From Parcubacteria bacterium SG8_24 (GTDB lineage Bacteria > Patescibacteriota > Patescibacteriia > SG8-24), in contig LJNP01000003.1 of the NCBI GenBank assembly GCA_001303185.1, forward strand, positions 1-43,505: a DNA stretch of 43,505 bases, written 5' to 3'. The position numbers were made by a program, and so were the translations under genes. This document shows positions 28,415 through 43,505 of this stretch, one piece after another (the stretch's first letter is position 1; every line of letters starts with the position of its first letter). The notes under the pieces were generated by a model. It had not been told where the DNA came from and searched no databases. It saw only the letters and a program-made list of their open reading frames with translations.

Positions 28415-28518
28415 AAGTCGCGTGAGCTGATGCTGAAATCCTATCATCCGCTGATGCAATTCACAACGCGCCCGGCGGCCCGCCGGATACCGACATCGCG
28501 GCCGGAAAACCAAAAACC

Positions 28519-28550
28519 GAACGGTCCGGCCGATGAGGCCGGACCGTCAT
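28519..28550 (-). terminator. Terminator downstream of rpoC
   Basis: Minus strand GACGGTCCGGCCtcatcGGCCGGACCGTTcggTTTTTGG. Confidence 0.7.
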
Positions 28551-28574
28551 GACATCAATGGATGATCCCGCCCG

Positions 28575-31500
28575 TCAGGCGGTGACCTCCTCTGTCTCTC
28601 TCTCTTCGTCCGGCGTCCCCCCTTCGGCCACGCCAGATGAACCGTAACCCGTACCGGCCGGTATGAGCCGACCGATGATGACGTTCTCCTTCAGGCCTTC
28701 CAACGGATCGATCTTACCCGTGACCGCGGCATTGATGAGCACCCGGGCGGTCTCCTGGAAGGATGCGGCGGACAGGAAGCTCTGCGTCGACAGGGCTACT
28801 TTGGTGATACCCAGGAAGAGCTCGTCGGCCACCGCCCCCTTGCCGTCCTTCTCTGTCACCGCGCGGTTTTCCTCGATCAGCTGGGCCTTCTCGACTATCT
28901 CACCGGGCAGGAGATCGGTATCTCCGGCGTCCTTGATATGCACCCTGGAGAACATCTGCTTGATGATCACCTCGATGTGCTTATCGTTCAGCTTCTGACC
29001 CTGTGAGGTATAGATCGATTGCACTTCCTTTAGGATATACTTCTGTACCGCCTCCTTGCCGCGCAGGCGGAAGAGCTGCTGCAGGTCCAGGCTGCCCTCC
29101 GTCAGGGCCTGTCCGGCCTCAACCTCATCACCGGTCTTCACGAACAGGACGTAACCGGGCGGAATGATGTACTCCTTGATCTTATCCATCTGCCTGACGA
29201 CCTTCAGCTGACGTTTCTCGAGACGCGCCGTCCCGGCGGCGGTCGCCTGGACCTTGTTGCCGCTGGCCTTGACCACCACGACCTGGCCCTCCTTGACCGC
29301 ATCACCCTCCTTGACCTTGACCTCATCCTTGGATGAGAACTTATAGGTCTCGCCATCCTCTTCCGAGTAGGAGACCTTGACGATCTTATGCCCGATATAG
29401 GGCGCCAACATCTTCTGTCCCTCCGGCCCCTCGATCATCCGCCTCTCGATCTCCTCGACGGTGACCGCGCCAGAGACATCGCTCATGAAAGCCTTGCGTT
29501 TGGGCGGCCGGGCTTCGAAAAGCTCCTCGACGCGGGGCAGACCTTGCGTGATGTCGGCACCGGCCACGCCTCCGGTATGGAAGGTGCGCATGGTGAGCTG
29601 CGTCCCCGGTTCGCCGATAGACTGCGCGGCCATGATACCCACGGCCGTACCGACCTCCACCGGCTCATTGTAGGCCAGATCGTGGCCGTAGCACTTCCGA
29701 CAGACCCCCTTGGAGAGACGGCATTCCATGACCGACCTGACGTGCACCTCATCCAGATCCATATCCTTGATCTCATCGGACAACTCCCGGGTGATCAACT
29801 CGCCCTTCCTGACCACCGCCTTACCGGTCCTGGGGTCCTTGATGGCTGAGGCCAGATACCGTCCCAGGATACGGGAGAGGACCGTCTCGTTCATCTCGTC
29901 ACTTTCCTTCTTGGTGATGAGAATACCTTCGGCGTCACCGCAGTCCTCCTCGCGGATCACCACGTCCTGGGCCACGTCAACCAGACGGCGTGTCAAGTAG
30001 CCGGCATTGGCCGTCCGCAGCGCCGTATCGGAGAGACCCTTACGGGCGCCGTGCGTCGAGATGAAGTATTCCAGGACATCGAAACCGTCCTTGAAGTTGG
30101 CCTTGACCGGCAGCTCGATGATGGCGCCGGCCGGATTGGCTACGAGCCCCTTCATGCCGACGATCTGGGTGAGCTGGCCCCAGCTGCCGCGGGCCCCGGA
30201 TTCTATCATCGAGGCCACGGATCCGCCGGTCGGCAGTTTCTCCTTGGAGAGCTTGGTCACCTGGTCCTTGACGTTGGTCCAGACATCCACGATCTTGGAG
30301 TGCCGCTCCGACTGCGTCAGCAGACCTTCCTGGTACTGTTCCTCGATCTCCTCGATCTTGCGGTCCCCGCCCTCGACCAGTTCGCGCTTCTCCTTGATGG
30401 CCGGCAGGTCGGCCATGCCCCAGGAATAGCCGGAGACGGTGATGTAATGGAAACCCAGCTCCTTCATGTCGTCGAGCAGCACCGTGGTCCGTTCCCGGCC
30501 GTAGGTCTCCAGGCAGCTGCGGACGATATCGGTGAGCTTCTTGGAATCGAGCTGCTCGTTAACGTAGGGGTGGTCCTTGGGCAATACCCGGTTGAAGAAG
30601 ACCCGACCGACATTGGTCTCCACCGGCTTGGCCCCGGTCTCGAGCCGGACCAGTATCTTCTCGCGCATCTCGATCTTCCTCAGCCGGTAAGCCACGATCG
30701 CCTCCTTGGTGTCGGTGAATACACGGGGCTCCTCGCGGTCGCGCGGCGGGATGAATGACGTCATGTAATAGATGCCCCAGGCCACGTCCTTGTCTGGTTT
30801 CATGATCGGCATCCCGGTGGCCGGTTTGAGCAGGTTCATGACCGAGGACATCTTGTCCCGGGCCTCAGCCTTGGCCTCTTCGGTGAGCGGTACGTGAACC
30901 GCCATCTGATCACCGTCGAAGTCGGCGTTGAAAGCCGGACAGACCATCGGGTGGATCTGGATCGCCTTACCCTCGATCATCCGGGGACAGAATGCCTGGA
31001 TACCGAGACGGTGTAGGGTCGGGGCACGGTTCAGCAACACCAGAGAATCCTTGGTGATCTCCTCGAGGATATCCCAGACCTCCGGATGATCCTGGTCGAT
31101 GAACCGGTTGGCGCTCCTGATGTTATGGACATACCCCCGCTGGATGAGCTGGGATATGACGAAAGGCTTGAAAAGCTCGAGGGCCATCATCTTGGGCAGA
31201 CCGCACTCGTTGAGCTTGAGCCCGGGACCGACCACGATGACCGAACGCCCGGAATAGTCGATGCGCTTACCGAGCAGGTTCTGCCGGAAACGGCCCTGCT
31301 TTCCCTTGAGGATGTCGGCCAGGGATTTGAGCTGGCGCTTCTTGCCGGTAGCGGCCACGACCGTCTTCGACTGTCGGGCCGAATTGTCGATCAGGGCGTC
31401 GACCGCCTCCTGGAGCATGCGCTTCTCGTTCCTGGTGATGACCTCCGGAGCGTTGAGCTCGACCAGTTTCTTGAGGCGGTTGTTGCGGTTGATGACGCGC

Positions 31501-32510
31501 CGATAGAGGTCGTTGAGGTCGGACGCCGCGAACCGGCCGCCGTCGAGCGGCACCATTGGCCGCAGATCCGGCGGAATCACCGGTATCACGGTGAGGACCA
31601 TCCACTCCGGCCGGATCCCGTTCACCTGAAGCGAATGCATCAGCTTGACCCGGCGGACCAGCTTGTCGTACTTGGCCCCCACCGCCGCCTCCTCCATCTG
31701 CTCGTTCAGGAACTCGGCCGTCTTGTCGATGTCTATCTTCTCGAGAAGCTTGCGGATGGCACCGGCTCCGATGTCTGCTTCGAACAGGTGGCCGTAACGA
31801 AGGGACCATTCCTGGTAAGTGTGTTCCGAGATGATCTTGAGCGGTACCAGCTCCTTGAGTTCACGATCCACGGAACGGAAGTCCTCATCAAGGGCCTTCA
31901 TCTTCTCCGTCTTCACCTCGAAGGCCTGATTGAACAGCTTCTCCCGCTCCGCGTCGGATGACGCGTTCTTCTCCGCTTCGGACACGGCCCGCTTGTACTC
32001 CCCGTCGATCTGTTTCTTCTTCTGCTTATATTCCGCCTTCAGCTGTTCCTGCGTGTCCTTCTTCAGCTCCTCGTCGACGTTGGTGACGATGAAATTAGCG
32101 AAATAGATCACCTTCTCCAGGTTCTGTACCGACAGGTCGAGCACCAGGCCTATCTTGGAGGGAACGCCGCGCAGGAACCAAATATGGGAGACCGGCGCGG
32201 ACAGCTCGATGTGGCCCATGCGCTCACGGCGCACCAGGGAATGGGTCACCTCGACGCCGCACTTGTCGCAGATGATGCCCTTGTACCGCACCTTCTTGTA
32301 TTTGCCGCAATAGCACTCCCAGTCCTTGGTGGGGCCGAATATCTCTTCGGCGAACAGGCCACCCTTCTCCGGTTTCTGGGTGCGGTAATTGATCGTCTCC
32401 GGATTGGTCACCTCGCCGTAGGACCACTGGCGGATGGTCTCTGGGGAAGCGACCTTGAGCCGCACGGCATCGAAGTCTTGTATCTTGAACTGTTCGACGA
32501 TGGGATTCAT
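28575..32510 (-). CDS. rpoC: DNA-directed RNA polymerase subunit beta'
   Basis: 1311 aa; CYCGKYKKVRYKGIICDKCGVEVT zinc site, NADFDGDQMAVHVPL active site. Confidence 0.99.
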   Translation of the reverse strand: MNPIVEQFKIQDFDAVRLKVASPETIRQWSYGEVTNPETINYRTQKPEKGGLFAEEIFGPTKDWECYCGKYKKVRYKGIICDKCGVEVTHSLVRRERMGHIELSAPVSHIWFLRGVPSKIGLVLDLSVQNLEKVIYFANFIVTNVDEELKKDTQEQLKAEYKQKKKQIDGEYKRAVSEAEKNASSDAEREKLFNQAFEVKTEKMKALDEDFRSVDRELKELVPLKIISEHTYQEWSLRYGHLFEADIGAGAIRKLLEKIDIDKTAEFLNEQMEEAAVGAKYDKLVRRVKLMHSLQVNGIRPEWMVLTVIPVIPPDLRPMVPLDGGRFAASDLNDLYRRVINRNNRLKKLVELNAPEVITRNEKRMLQEAVDALIDNSARQSKTVVAATGKKRQLKSLADILKGKQGRFRQNLLGKRIDYSGRSVIVVGPGLKLNECGLPKMMALELFKPFVISQLIQRGYVHNIRSANRFIDQDHPEVWDILEEITKDSLVLLNRAPTLHRLGIQAFCPRMIEGKAIQIHPMVCPAFNADFDGDQMAVHVPLTEEAKAEARDKMSSVMNLLKPATGMPIMKPDKDVAWGIYYMTSFIPPRDREEPRVFTDTKEAIVAYRLRKIEMREKILVRLETGAKPVETNVGRVFFNRVLPKDHPYVNEQLDSKKLTDIVRSCLETYGRERTTVLLDDMKELGFHYITVSGYSWGMADLPAIKEKRELVEGGDRKIEEIEEQYQEGLLTQSERHSKIVDVWTNVKDQVTKLSKEKLPTGGSVASMIESGARGSWGQLTQIVGMKGLVANPAGAIIELPVKANFKDGFDVLEYFISTHGARKGLSDTALRTANAGYLTRRLVDVAQDVVIREEDCGDAEGILITKKESDEMNETVLSRILGRYLASAIKDPRTGKAVVRKGELITRELSDEIKDMDLDEVHVRSVMECRLSKGVCRKCYGHDLAYNEPVEVGTAVGIMAAQSIGEPGTQLTMRTFHTGGVAGADITQGLPRVEELFEARPPKRKAFMSDVSGAVTVEEIERRMIEGPEGQKMLAPYIGHKIVKVSYSEEDGETYKFSSKDEVKVKEGDAVKEGQVVVVKASGNKVQATAAGTARLEKRQLKVVRQMDKIKEYIIPPGYVLFVKTGDEVEAGQALTEGSLDLQQLFRLRGKEAVQKYILKEVQSIYTSQGQKLNDKHIEVIIKQMFSRVHIKDAGDTDLLPGEIVEKAQLIEENRAVTEKDGKGAVADELFLGITKVALSTQSFLSAASFQETARVLINAAVTGKIDPLEGLKENVIIGRLIPAGTGYGSSGVAEGGTPDEERETEEVTA

Positions 32511-32553
32511 AGGCTTGTGGTCATGATGGCGAACGATGCGTCAGGATGGATGC

Positions 32554-36072
<3,519 letters not shown>

Positions 36073-36371
36073 AAAGAGACGTGGAGATCTCCCCTGCACC
36101 GGGGTTTTATTATTATGGTAGGTGGCGACGTGCGCCGCCCATCCTTCGTCGTGACACCCATCCTCACGACCGCTGTGGAACGATGGGCGTGGTATACAAA
36201 AATAATCCCCTGCCCTCCGTTGCTCACGAGCATCCGCAGACAGGGAAATCTCGACTCGGCCTCGATTTAGGTTATGATGCCGGTCAACATCGCGTTATTC
36301 GCTGATCCACGATGACCACCAGGAATCATCGTCATTCCTCTCTATCCTTAATAGGAGAGAAGTTCGGCATG

Positions 36372-36400
36372 ATGATACCAGATTCAATCTACACCGTCAA
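36372..36400 (-). promoter_or_regulatory. rpoBC promoter
   Basis: Minus strand TTGACG (36400-36395), 17 nt, TATCAT (36377-36372); implies ~290-nt leader. Confidence 0.65.
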
Positions 36401-36571
36401 GTACAAAACCCCCAACTTGTCAAGTATCGACATTTTTTGCCTAAATTAAGCGTTTATTTTACGTTCTCATATCGATCGGCCAGACTCGTGACCGACCCGA
36501 CCCGACCAGACGCCGCCGGTCTGCGCCGGAACGGCCGTCCGTACGTAAAAACGGCTCCGCAGCCGGCCCGA

Positions 36572-36600
36572 TTGACAATTGCCGTCGCTTCTGTTAACGT
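36572..36600 (+). promoter_or_regulatory. Promoter of the 36780 gene
   Basis: TTGACA, 17 nt, TAACGT. Confidence 0.6.
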
Positions 36601-36779
36601 GTTATGTTCGCACGGATTCTCGACAAGTGACCAAGGAGTGCCTAACGGGATAACGCGCGACTGGAACCTGTACCTTTCACTGCGATCGCCGCAGCATCGT
36701 CCGTCCCGATGGTCGGGACGTGTCATGAGCTCGGACCAGGTGGCCCGGAAGGGCCTCCCCAACCGCAAGGAGAAGGAAA

Positions 36780-37517
36780 ATGAAAAAGAAAGGCCAAGGA
36801 CATGGCGACGGGAGGGGTGGCAACGGGGCCACCGGGAAAAACGGACACGACACGGAGAAGACCCGCTATCGGTGCCGCTCGGCGGGCTGCGAGATGAGGG
36901 GCACGGCCGACATGATGTTCAACCTGCCGTGCAATCCCGGTCGGGTGACGGAAGAGGAACTGCTGGAGAAAGTGCTCTGTCACGCCTGTGCCTCTTCTGT
37001 CGCGTCCCTTGCCGGCAAGGAGCCCCGCGACAAGGGATCTGGCGTCTTCCCGCTCAGCCGGACCTTCGAGCTCCGACGTCGGCTCAACCACCGACGGTCC
37101 GAACGGCAGAAGGAGCTCGACGACTACCGCCGCTGGGTCGAGGAGAGCAACTACCGGAGGACGATCCGTGATTATGCCATCCGGTATGCCCAGGCCGAGG
37201 TCAGCGAACTCTTCGGTGACGGCTCATTGGCCGGCTCGCTCCCCCTGCCGCGGACTTCCGCTGCGCCCGACGGGTCCCTGTGCTGCGGACTGCCGATCGA
37301 GTGCTGCGGACACCACCGTCCGACCCGGCGTTTCCTCACCGTATTCGGTGAGGTCGTCGGCATCTGCGACCGGGCTGCCAGCGTCTTCATCGACGTCTTC
37401 CGTGAGCACGAGGAGACCGAGGGTTTCCGACGGCTCCTCTCCACGTCAGATCTGGAGATGGCCCGGCATATCGCGGCCAAGTGGCTCGGTATCGGCCGGA
37501 GCGGCGCAGGCGGCTGA
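36780..37517 (+). CDS. Hypothetical Cys-rich (putative zinc-binding) protein
   Basis: 245 aa; RYRCRSAGCEM...LPCNPG...VLCHACAS and CCGLPIECCGHH; AAGGAGAAGG SD. Confidence 0.65.
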   Translation: MKKKGQGHGDGRGGNGATGKNGHDTEKTRYRCRSAGCEMRGTADMMFNLPCNPGRVTEEELLEKVLCHACASSVASLAGKEPRDKGSGVFPLSRTFELRRRLNHRRSERQKELDDYRRWVEESNYRRTIRDYAIRYAQAEVSELFGDGSLAGSLPLPRTSAAPDGSLCCGLPIECCGHHRPTRRFLTVFGEVVGICDRAASVFIDVFREHEETEGFRRLLSTSDLEMARHIAAKWLGIGRSGAGG

Positions 37518-37546
37518 AAGCGGCCCCTCTGAAGGAGACAGACGGA

Positions 37547-37720
37547 ATGGTAAGGAAACTGATCGCTGCCGCCCTGGTCATCGGAGGTGCCGCAGCGATT
37601 CTCCTGCCTGGTGGTATCCCCATCATCCTCGCCCTTCTGGCACTGCACCGGGCCAAGACGGCCCGTCTCAAGACTGAAGGCGAGCTGTCCGGCGACCCTA
37701 CCCACGCCGAACAGGCTTAG
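37547..37720 (+). CDS. Small membrane protein
   Basis: 57 aa MVRKLIAAALVIGGAAAILLPGGIPIILALLALHRAK...; GAAGGAG SD; terminator follows. Confidence 0.55.
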   Translation: MVRKLIAAALVIGGAAAILLPGGIPIILALLALHRAKTARLKTEGELSGDPTHAEQA

Positions 37721-37749
37721 GCCCCGACCTCGTCGGGGCTTTTTCTTAT
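37719..37749 (+). terminator. Rho-independent terminator
   Basis: GCCCCGACctCGTCGGGGCTTTTTCTT. Confidence 0.8.
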
Positions 37750-37766
37750 CCACAATCCGACCCATG

Positions 37767-37795
37767 TTGACATGCCCAGAGGTCGCTTCTACAAT
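37767..37795 (+). promoter_or_regulatory. Promoter upstream of ftsK leader
   Basis: TTGACA, 17 nt, TACAAT. Confidence 0.7.
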
Positions 37796-38168
37796 TCTGG
37801 TCATCATCGGCCGTTTCAGCTCCCCATGGTGCCTTCCGACCATCGACAGGGCGATACGCCGTCGGAACGGTTGCGAGTCCGGTTAAGCACGATCATGAAC
37901 GGGGAAAAGGTATGGCCGCGCTGCCGCCGATCTGCGCGACATGCGCAGTGACCGGGCATCTTCTGCCCGGAAAAAGACGCGGCGACCCAGGCCATCTTCC
38001 CTTCCGGGGAAGCAACCCTCTTTTGCCTTATCCCTGCCTCTGTATCGAACGCTTGTTCCGGACCCGCAACCCTTCCGGCTGGCGTATTTTTTGACCTCCG
38101 GACACGTTGGTTTTTAAATAGGTAAATGGTATGCTGACCTCGGATTCCGTAAGGAAGACCTCTTGAAT

Positions 38169-40364
<2,196 letters not shown>

Positions 40365-40367
40365 TAC

Positions 40368-41105
40368 ATGACTCCGGTGACGACACAAGACAGGACAGCG
40401 ACCGATATCGGGACACTCCTGCGCACCAGGCGCGAGGAGTTCGGCCTGTCTCGGGAGAAGGTGGCCCAACAGACCGGTTTGCCGCTCAAGTACCTGGTGA
40501 CACTCGAGGAACAGGACCTGCATCGTCTACCTAACGACGTCTATACCCGGATCTACCTCAAGACCTATGCCCGTTTCCTAGGGGTGGATGATGCGGTAGT
40601 GGCCGGAACGCTGGCGCGGCTGAGACAGGTGCACCATCCTGAGGAGAGCGGCGATTTCGGTCCGGAATCGCGCCGGAAGCACCCTCGGACGTCCGTCCCG
40701 ACCAAGCATCTGCTGGTGACACCCAAACTCATCCAGCGGGCCCTCATCCTGTTCGCGGTCTGCGGTCTGGGCGTCTACCTGGTCTCCGCCGTCAAGGATA
40801 TCGTCGCGCCGCCGGAGATCTCCCTCTATAACCCTCGCGACGGATATGTCACTGCTGACAACAGCGTGATGGTCGAGGGTAAGACGGAGCGTGAGGTGGT
40901 GCTTCACATCAACGGCAAGATGGTACCGACGGATGAGGGGGGTAACTTCACCGACACGCTGGAGCTGCAGACCGGCCTTAACGTGATCAAGGTCGTCGGC
41001 ACCAAGAAACACAGCAAAGAGATGGTCATCACGCGCCGCGTGATCGTCCGGCCCTCAGACCGTCCGACAGCTTCGCTGAAGGACGTCCGGGAGGGGGGGT
41101 TGTGA
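40368..41105 (+). CDS. RodZ-like HTH plus single-TM protein
   Basis: IGTLLRTRREEFGLSREKVAQQTGLPLKYLVTLEEQDLHRLPNDVYTRIYLKTYARFLG; TM; C-terminal Ig-like domain. Confidence 0.8.
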   Translation: MTPVTTQDRTATDIGTLLRTRREEFGLSREKVAQQTGLPLKYLVTLEEQDLHRLPNDVYTRIYLKTYARFLGVDDAVVAGTLARLRQVHHPEESGDFGPESRRKHPRTSVPTKHLLVTPKLIQRALILFAVCGLGVYLVSAVKDIVAPPEISLYNPRDGYVTADNSVMVEGKTEREVVLHINGKMVPTDEGGNFTDTLELQTGLNVIKVVGTKKHSKEMVITRRVIVRPSDRPTASLKDVREGGL

Positions 41106-41174
41106 CGCGGGCACTTGCCCGAACCGCGTAAAGCGGTTATATGACGACCGTTAAGTCATTCTCAATAACGCACT

Positions 41175-42257
41175 ATGGCGAACACGAATAAACAGGCCAA
41201 ACCTAAAGCTCCCGCCAAAGAGGCGGAAGCGCAGCAGGACGGACGATCGCGGGCAGTGGGAGACGCGATCGAACAGATCCGTCAACGTTTCGGCGAAGGA
41301 TCGATCATGAAGCTCGGAGAAGCCAAACGTAAGGACATCGAAGTCATCCCGACCGGCTGCCTGTCGCTCGACCTGGCGCTCGGAGTGGGCGGAGTGCCTC
41401 GTGGCAGGATCGTCGAGATATACGGTCCGGAATCTTCCGGTAAGACGACGCTGGCCCAGCATATCGTAGCCGAGGTCCAGAAACTCGGCGGTACGGCGGC
41501 CTTCGTCGACGCGGAACACGCCCTCGATCCGGCCTATGCGGCCAAGATCGGCGTCAACGTCAAGGACCTGCTGATCTCCCAACCCGACACCGGCGAACAG
41601 GCGCTGGAGATCGTCGAGACGCTGGTACGTTCCGGCGCCGTCGATGTGGTGGTGGTCGATTCCGTGGCAGCGCTCGTACCCAAAGCGGAGATCGAAGGTG
41701 ACATGGGCGACCAGCACATGGGTCTGCAGGCCCGACTGATGAGTCAGGCGCTCCGCAAACTGACCGGTATCGTCTCCAAGACCAAGACCACGGTCATCTT
41801 CATCAACCAGATACGCCAGAAGATCGGCATCATCTTCGGGAATCCGGAGACGACGACCGGCGGTACGGCGCTGAAATTCTACTCGTCGCTGCGCATCGAA
41901 GTGCGGCGCTCGGCCCAGATCAAGCAGAACGACAAGGTCATCGGCAATCAGGTGAAAGTGAAGGTGGTCAAGAATAAGGTGGCGCCGCCGTTCCGTACCT
42001 GCCAGTTCGATATCATGTATAACGAGGGCATCTCGGTGGCGGGCGACCTCATCGATCTCGGAGTCCAGACCGGGACGATCACCAAGAGCGGAAACAGCTA
42101 TTCCTGCGGGGAAGTGAAGCTGGGAGTAGGACGGGAGAATGCCCGGCTCTTCCTGCGGGACGAGAAGAAACTCATGAAGGAACTCCGCCAGACCATCATC
42201 AAGACAGTACGCGAGGCGGAGACGGCCAAGATGGCGCCGGAGAGAACCCCGGCTTAG
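41175..42257 (+). CDS. recA: Recombinase RecA
   Basis: [71 protein letters not shown]. Confidence 0.99.
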   Translation: MANTNKQAKPKAPAKEAEAQQDGRSRAVGDAIEQIRQRFGEGSIMKLGEAKRKDIEVIPTGCLSLDLALGVGGVPRGRIVEIYGPESSGKTTLAQHIVAEVQKLGGTAAFVDAEHALDPAYAAKIGVNVKDLLISQPDTGEQALEIVETLVRSGAVDVVVVDSVAALVPKAEIEGDMGDQHMGLQARLMSQALRKLTGIVSKTKTTVIFINQIRQKIGIIFGNPETTTGGTALKFYSSLRIEVRRSAQIKQNDKVIGNQVKVKVVKNKVAPPFRTCQFDIMYNEGISVAGDLIDLGVQTGTITKSGNSYSCGEVKLGVGRENARLFLRDEKKLMKELRQTIIKTVREAETAKMAPERTPA

Positions 42258-42265
42258 ACCGATAA

Positions 42266-42294
42266 AACGCCGGCCGCCCGGCCGGCGTTTTGGG
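42266..42294 (+). terminator. recA terminator 1
   Basis: AACGCCGGCCgcccGGCCGGCGTTTTGGG. Confidence 0.8.
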
Positions 42295-42302
42295 CAGACG
42301 AT

Positions 42303-42332
42303 AAAAGCGTCCCCGTAGGGGACGCTTTTGGT
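42303..42332. terminator. Second hairpin terminator between recA and efp (either strand)
   Basis: AAAAGCGTCCCCgtaGGGGACGCTTTTGG. Confidence 0.75.
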
Positions 42333-42402
42333 CGGTCCTAGAAGAAGAACGGTAATATCCGGATGAGGTCGCCGCCCGGACGGTCGGCCGCACCTTTTGT
42401 GG

Positions 42403-42966
42403 TCATTTCGCCCTCTCCACGTACAGGCCGCTCTCCGTATTGATGATGACCTCGTCTCCCTGCTCGATGAACAGCGGCACGTCAATCTTCATCCCGGTCT
42501 CGAGCGTCACTTCCTTCTTGACGTTGCCGGAAGCGGTATCGCCTTTCACTGCCGGCATCGCTTCCGTGACCTTCAGCGTCAGTTTCTTGGGCAGATCGAC
42601 GGAGAGGGGTGAACCCTCATGGAACAGCACGATGACCTCCTGACCCTCGGTCAGATAACCGCCCTTATCCCCGATTAGTTCGGCGGAGATGCCGAGCTGT
42701 TCGAAGGTCTCGTTGTCCATGAAATGGAATCCCGAATCGTCCCTATAGAGATACTGGACCGTCTTCCTCTCCAGTTCGGCCAGTTCGATCGCCTCACCGG
42801 CCTTGAAGGTATTGTCGAGGACCTTGCCGCTCTGGACGTTGCGGAGTTTGGTGCGGATGAAAGCGCTGCCCTTGCCCGGATTGACGTGCTGGAAATCGAC
42901 GACCTGATAGACGGCGTCCTTGAAGATGATGAACACGTCCTTCTTGAGTGAGGTGGTATCGGCCAT
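42403..42966 (-). CDS. efp: Elongation factor P
   Basis: VDFQHVNPGKGSAFIRTKLRNVQSGKVLDNTFKAGE, tip lysine in NPGKGSAF. Confidence 0.97.
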   Translation of the reverse strand: MADTTSLKKDVFIIFKDAVYQVVDFQHVNPGKGSAFIRTKLRNVQSGKVLDNTFKAGEAIELAELERKTVQYLYRDDSGFHFMDNETFEQLGISAELIGDKGGYLTEGQEVIVLFHEGSPLSVDLPKKLTLKVTEAMPAVKGDTASGNVKKEVTLETGMKIDVPLFIEQGDEVIINTESGLYVERAK

Positions 42967-42976
42967 AATCCAACGG

Positions 42977-43505
42977 TTAATTCGTCGCTCCTTCCCCGGA
43001 GGTCGCGCCGAAGAGCTCTCCCGCGGGAAAAAACAATACGTCCCTGATGCTGGGGGCGTCCGTGAGCAACATTACCAGACGGTCCACGCCCAGGGCAATA
43101 CCGGCCGCATCCGGCATCGAACCTACCGCCTCCAGGAAAGCGCGGTCCAGCGGCGGGGTATCCTTGCCGGCCCGACGCCGCTCTTCCCGCTCCTGCACGA
43201 GACGCCGTTCCTGCTCCTCGGGATCGTTCAGTTCGGAAAAGGCGTTGGCCAACTCCAGGCCGGCACAATAGACCTCGAAACGCTCGGCCAGTCGGGGCTC
43301 GCCCGGTTTCAGGCGTGCCAAGGCAGCCATGGAGCGGGGGTAGTCATGAAGGATGGCCGGCCGCCCCTGTCCCAGATGCGGCTCGATGTCGCGCAGGAAC
43401 ACCTTGAAGAAGACGTCGTCGAAGCCGTCGTCGGGGCCGACCTCGATGCCCTCGGTCCGGGCGGCGGCGGCGAAAGCCTCCGGGTCATCGATGCCGGACA
43501 GCAGA
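42977..43505 (-). CDS. epmA: EF-P lysine lysyltransferase EpmA/GenX (class II LysRS paralog), partial (runs off right edge)
   Basis: DDVFFKVFLRDIEPHLGQGRPAILHDYPRSMAALAR...RFEVYCAGLELANAFSELNDPEEQERR...AGIALGVDRLVMLLTDAPSIRDVLFFP. Confidence 0.88.
   Translation of the reverse strand, partial: LLSGIDDPEAFAAAARTEGIEVGPDDGFDDVFFKVFLRDIEPHLGQGRPAILHDYPRSMAALARLKPGEPRLAERFEVYCAGLELANAFSELNDPEEQERRLVQEREERRRAGKDTPPLDRAFLEAVGSMPDAAGIALGVDRLVMLLTDAPSIRDVLFFPAGELFGATSGEGATN

Noticed and set aside
37912-38094. 60-aa ORF MAALPPICATCAVTGHLL... upstream of ftsK
   Set aside because: No clear SD and lies in a structured leader; not strong enough to call as a CDS.
41151-42485. 444-aa minus-strand ORF opposite recA
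   Set aside because: Shadow of the unambiguous recA on the plus strand; low-complexity composition.

Overview
The window is a 43.5 kb bacterial chromosomal segment with high GC by eye. The 16S rRNA departs from several universal primer sites and the gene set is streamlined, which suggests a Candidate Phyla Radiation (Patescibacteria)-like organism; this is an inference and no search was run. Recognisable genes are: an MFS transporter (partial), Hsp20, VanW-family protein, ClpP, NrnA-like DHH phosphoesterase, a short SMC, GNAT, rpsP, khpA, an RpoD-like sigma factor, trmD, a stand-alone 16S rRNA, tRNA-Ile/Phe/Pro/Gly, MgtC, NUDIX, a GT-C-type membrane protein, a single-ring HSP100 AAA+ protein, GalT, RuvC, YebC, rpoC, rpoB, FtsK, RodZ-like protein, RecA, EF-P and EpmA (partial). 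Many small lineage-specific hypotheticals lie between them. Near-consensus TTGACA-17-TATAAT-like promoters and hairpin/T-run terminators can be read directly at many units. The strongest leads are: (1) an intact tRNA-Phe nested inside a second tRNA-Phe-like gene split at its anticodon loop, with a 20-bp inverted repeat around the inner tRNA; (2) a free-standing structured ncRNA candidate at about 7333-7484 (-) with its own promoter and U-run end; (3) an SMC with no recognisable hinge; (4) a primary-type sigma factor with a ~120-aa beta-rich/Cys-containing insertion between regions 1.2 and 2; (5) a one-ring ClpC/ClpB-D2-like unfoldase with a putative ClpP-docking loop. No CRISPR array, transposon or prophage was seen.
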